From assembly GCA_029262955.1 (NCBI GenBank), contig JAJCYL010000656.1, positions 1-6,474 on the forward strand: a stretch of DNA of 6,474 nt, read 5' to 3'. Each line of letters begins with the position of its first letter. Position 1 is the stretch's first letter. Below the pieces are notes generated by a model, which saw nothing but the letters and a program-made list of their open reading frames with translations, was not told the origin of the DNA and ran no database searches. The DNA comes from Cytophagales bacterium. Lineage in GTDB: Bacteria; Bacteroidota; Bacteroidia; Cytophagales; Cyclobacteriaceae. The translations under genes were made by a program, and so were the position numbers. This document shows positions 5,942 through 6,474 of the stretch, one piece after another.

Positions 5942-5974
5942 AATTAGTTAGGTACTTAGTACTAATTGTACAAT
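5942..5974. repeat. Cluster of overlapping palindromes
   Basis: Two 10-base perfect palindromes, TTAGTACTAA (5956-5965) and ATTGTACAAT (5965-5974), share one base. The arms AATTAGT (5942-5948) and ACTAATT (5961-5967) make a further inverted repeat over the first. The cluster lies between the candidate minus-strand transcript and mfd, where an operator for either could sit. Confidence 0.4.
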
Positions 5975-6083
5975 CTTAGAGCCAACTACCCTCCGTCCAA
6001 GCTGTTATTGAAGGGTATAGAAAAATTTTCCCCCTTCTCGTGTTTATCACTTTATCCACTGATAATCGTGCTTCTGTAATTAC

Positions 6084-6091
6084 TACATTTG
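6084..6091 (+). promoter_or_regulatory. Probable -7 promoter element of mfd (TACATTTG)
   Basis: TACATTTG matches the Bacteroidota -7 consensus TAnnTTTG exactly. Transcription would begin about 7 bases later, giving a leader of roughly 15 bases before the TTG start at 6114. No clear TTTG -33 element is present at the usual 19-base spacing, so this rests on one half of the promoter. Confidence 0.45.
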
Positions 6092-6113
6092 CCAACTATT
6101 TTAATAAAGCACA

Positions 6114-6474
6114 TTGGAAATAAAAGAGTTTTTGAGGTCCTATCGTTCCGATGGATTTATGCAGACTATAGCAGAGTCAATAAAACCAAACGAAGGACAA
6201 AAAATTCAACTTCACGGGTTAGTTGGTAGTTTAGACGCGATTGTTGCATCGACCGTTCAATTTATTAATCATCAGTTTCAGGTATTTATACTTCATGACA
6301 AAGAAGATGCTGCCTACTTTTATAGTGACCTTCAGAGTCTGAACCCTAGAAAGGAAATTCTGTTTTTTCCAACTTCTTATAAAAGGCCCTATCAATTTGA
6401 AGAAATTGAGAATGCAAATATTCTCATGCGTTCTGAAATCCTGAACCGCATTAATCAGCGCTCAGCAAGTGGGG
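6114..6474 (+). CDS. mfd: Transcription-repair coupling factor Mfd, N-terminal 120 residues (continues beyond the window)
   Basis: Mfd is a large cytoplasmic ATP-driven translocase that pushes stalled RNA polymerase off damaged DNA and recruits UvrA. This fragment covers the start of the N-terminal UvrB-like region: LHGLVGSLDAIVAST (a Walker-A-like position without the GKT loop, as in Mfd), a FQVFILHDKEDAAYFYSDLQ segment, and the strongly characteristic FFPTSYKRPYQFEEIENANILMRSEILNRI block of Bacteroidota Mfd. Start choice: TTG at 6114 gives MEIKEFLRSYRSD, which fits the family's N-terminus. A stop lies in frame at 6105-6107, and the only ATG (6159) would remove this conserved opening. The frame remains open to the edge. 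There is no Shine-Dalgarno site; a TACATTTG element lies 22 bases upstream. Unrelated in function to the envelope module to its left. Confidence 0.92.
   Translation, partial: MEIKEFLRSYRSDGFMQTIAESIKPNEGQKIQLHGLVGSLDAIVASTVQFINHQFQVFILHDKEDAAYFYSDLQSLNPRKEILFFPTSYKRPYQFEEIENANILMRSEILNRINQRSASG

Larger units (their letters stand above)
5118..6113. other. About 1 kb without a convincing gene
   Basis: Both strands were read. Only short open frames occur, and none has a recognisable domain, start context or family pattern. The first part (5118-5390) shows no structure I can name apart from a doubled ATCCAAAA; it may be a decayed gene fragment. The middle (5397-5723) is a cluster of REP-like elements with a strong hairpin. 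The right part holds a minus-strand terminator (5771-5809), adjacent palindromes (5942-5974) and the likely mfd promoter (6084-6091). Confidence 0.6.

Noticed and set aside
5118..6113. CRISPR array, tRNA or rRNA in the gene-free stretch
   Set aside because: There are no regularly spaced identical repeats, no cloverleaf with a TTCRA arm, and no conserved rRNA blocks.

Overview
The window looks like a piece of a Bacteroidota chromosome, probably from an environmental Cytophagales- or Flavobacteriia-like lineage. The grounds are: AT-rich DNA; genes mostly without strong Shine-Dalgarno sites; a LytS-type kinase paired with a LytTR regulator; a lipoprotein with an acidic stretch just after the lipid cysteine; an exact TAnnTTTG promoter element; and an Mfd N-terminus typical of that phylum. 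This assignment is inference from protein style, not from a marker gene.

Layout. Positions 1-1549 (minus strand) hold a two-gene operon read leftward: an outer-membrane beta-barrel protein followed, with a 4-base ATGA overlap, by a DUF3179-family lipoprotein that runs off the left edge. A 215-base divergent control region (1550-1764) separates it from a tight rightward operon (1765-5117) with gaps of only 2, 6 and 6 bases: a four-helix LytS-like histidine kinase, its LytTR response regulator, a membrane-anchored or secreted thioredoxin with a WCGWCK site, and a second, full-length, secreted DUF3179 protein with a CPLC motif. From 5118 to about 6113 lies roughly 1 kb with no convincing gene. 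It contains three copies of a REP-like palindromic element in mixed orientation, a strong bidirectional-type terminator hairpin, a minus-strand terminator with no obvious gene feeding it (a candidate small RNA), and a cluster of palindromes. At the right edge the start of mfd (transcription-repair coupling factor) begins at a TTG codon at 6114.

How it may work together. The two divergent operons look like one regulated cell-envelope module: two DUF3179 paralogues of unknown biochemical function, one lipid-anchored and one soluble, an outer-membrane barrel whose mature protein begins with two adjacent cysteines, an extracytoplasmic thioredoxin, and a dedicated two-component system. The predicted extracytoplasmic loops of the kinase carry an HEEHFH cluster and a CNC motif, so the system may sense a metal ion or the thiol redox state of the envelope. 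The architecture is read directly from the sequence; the metal or redox role is a hypothesis.
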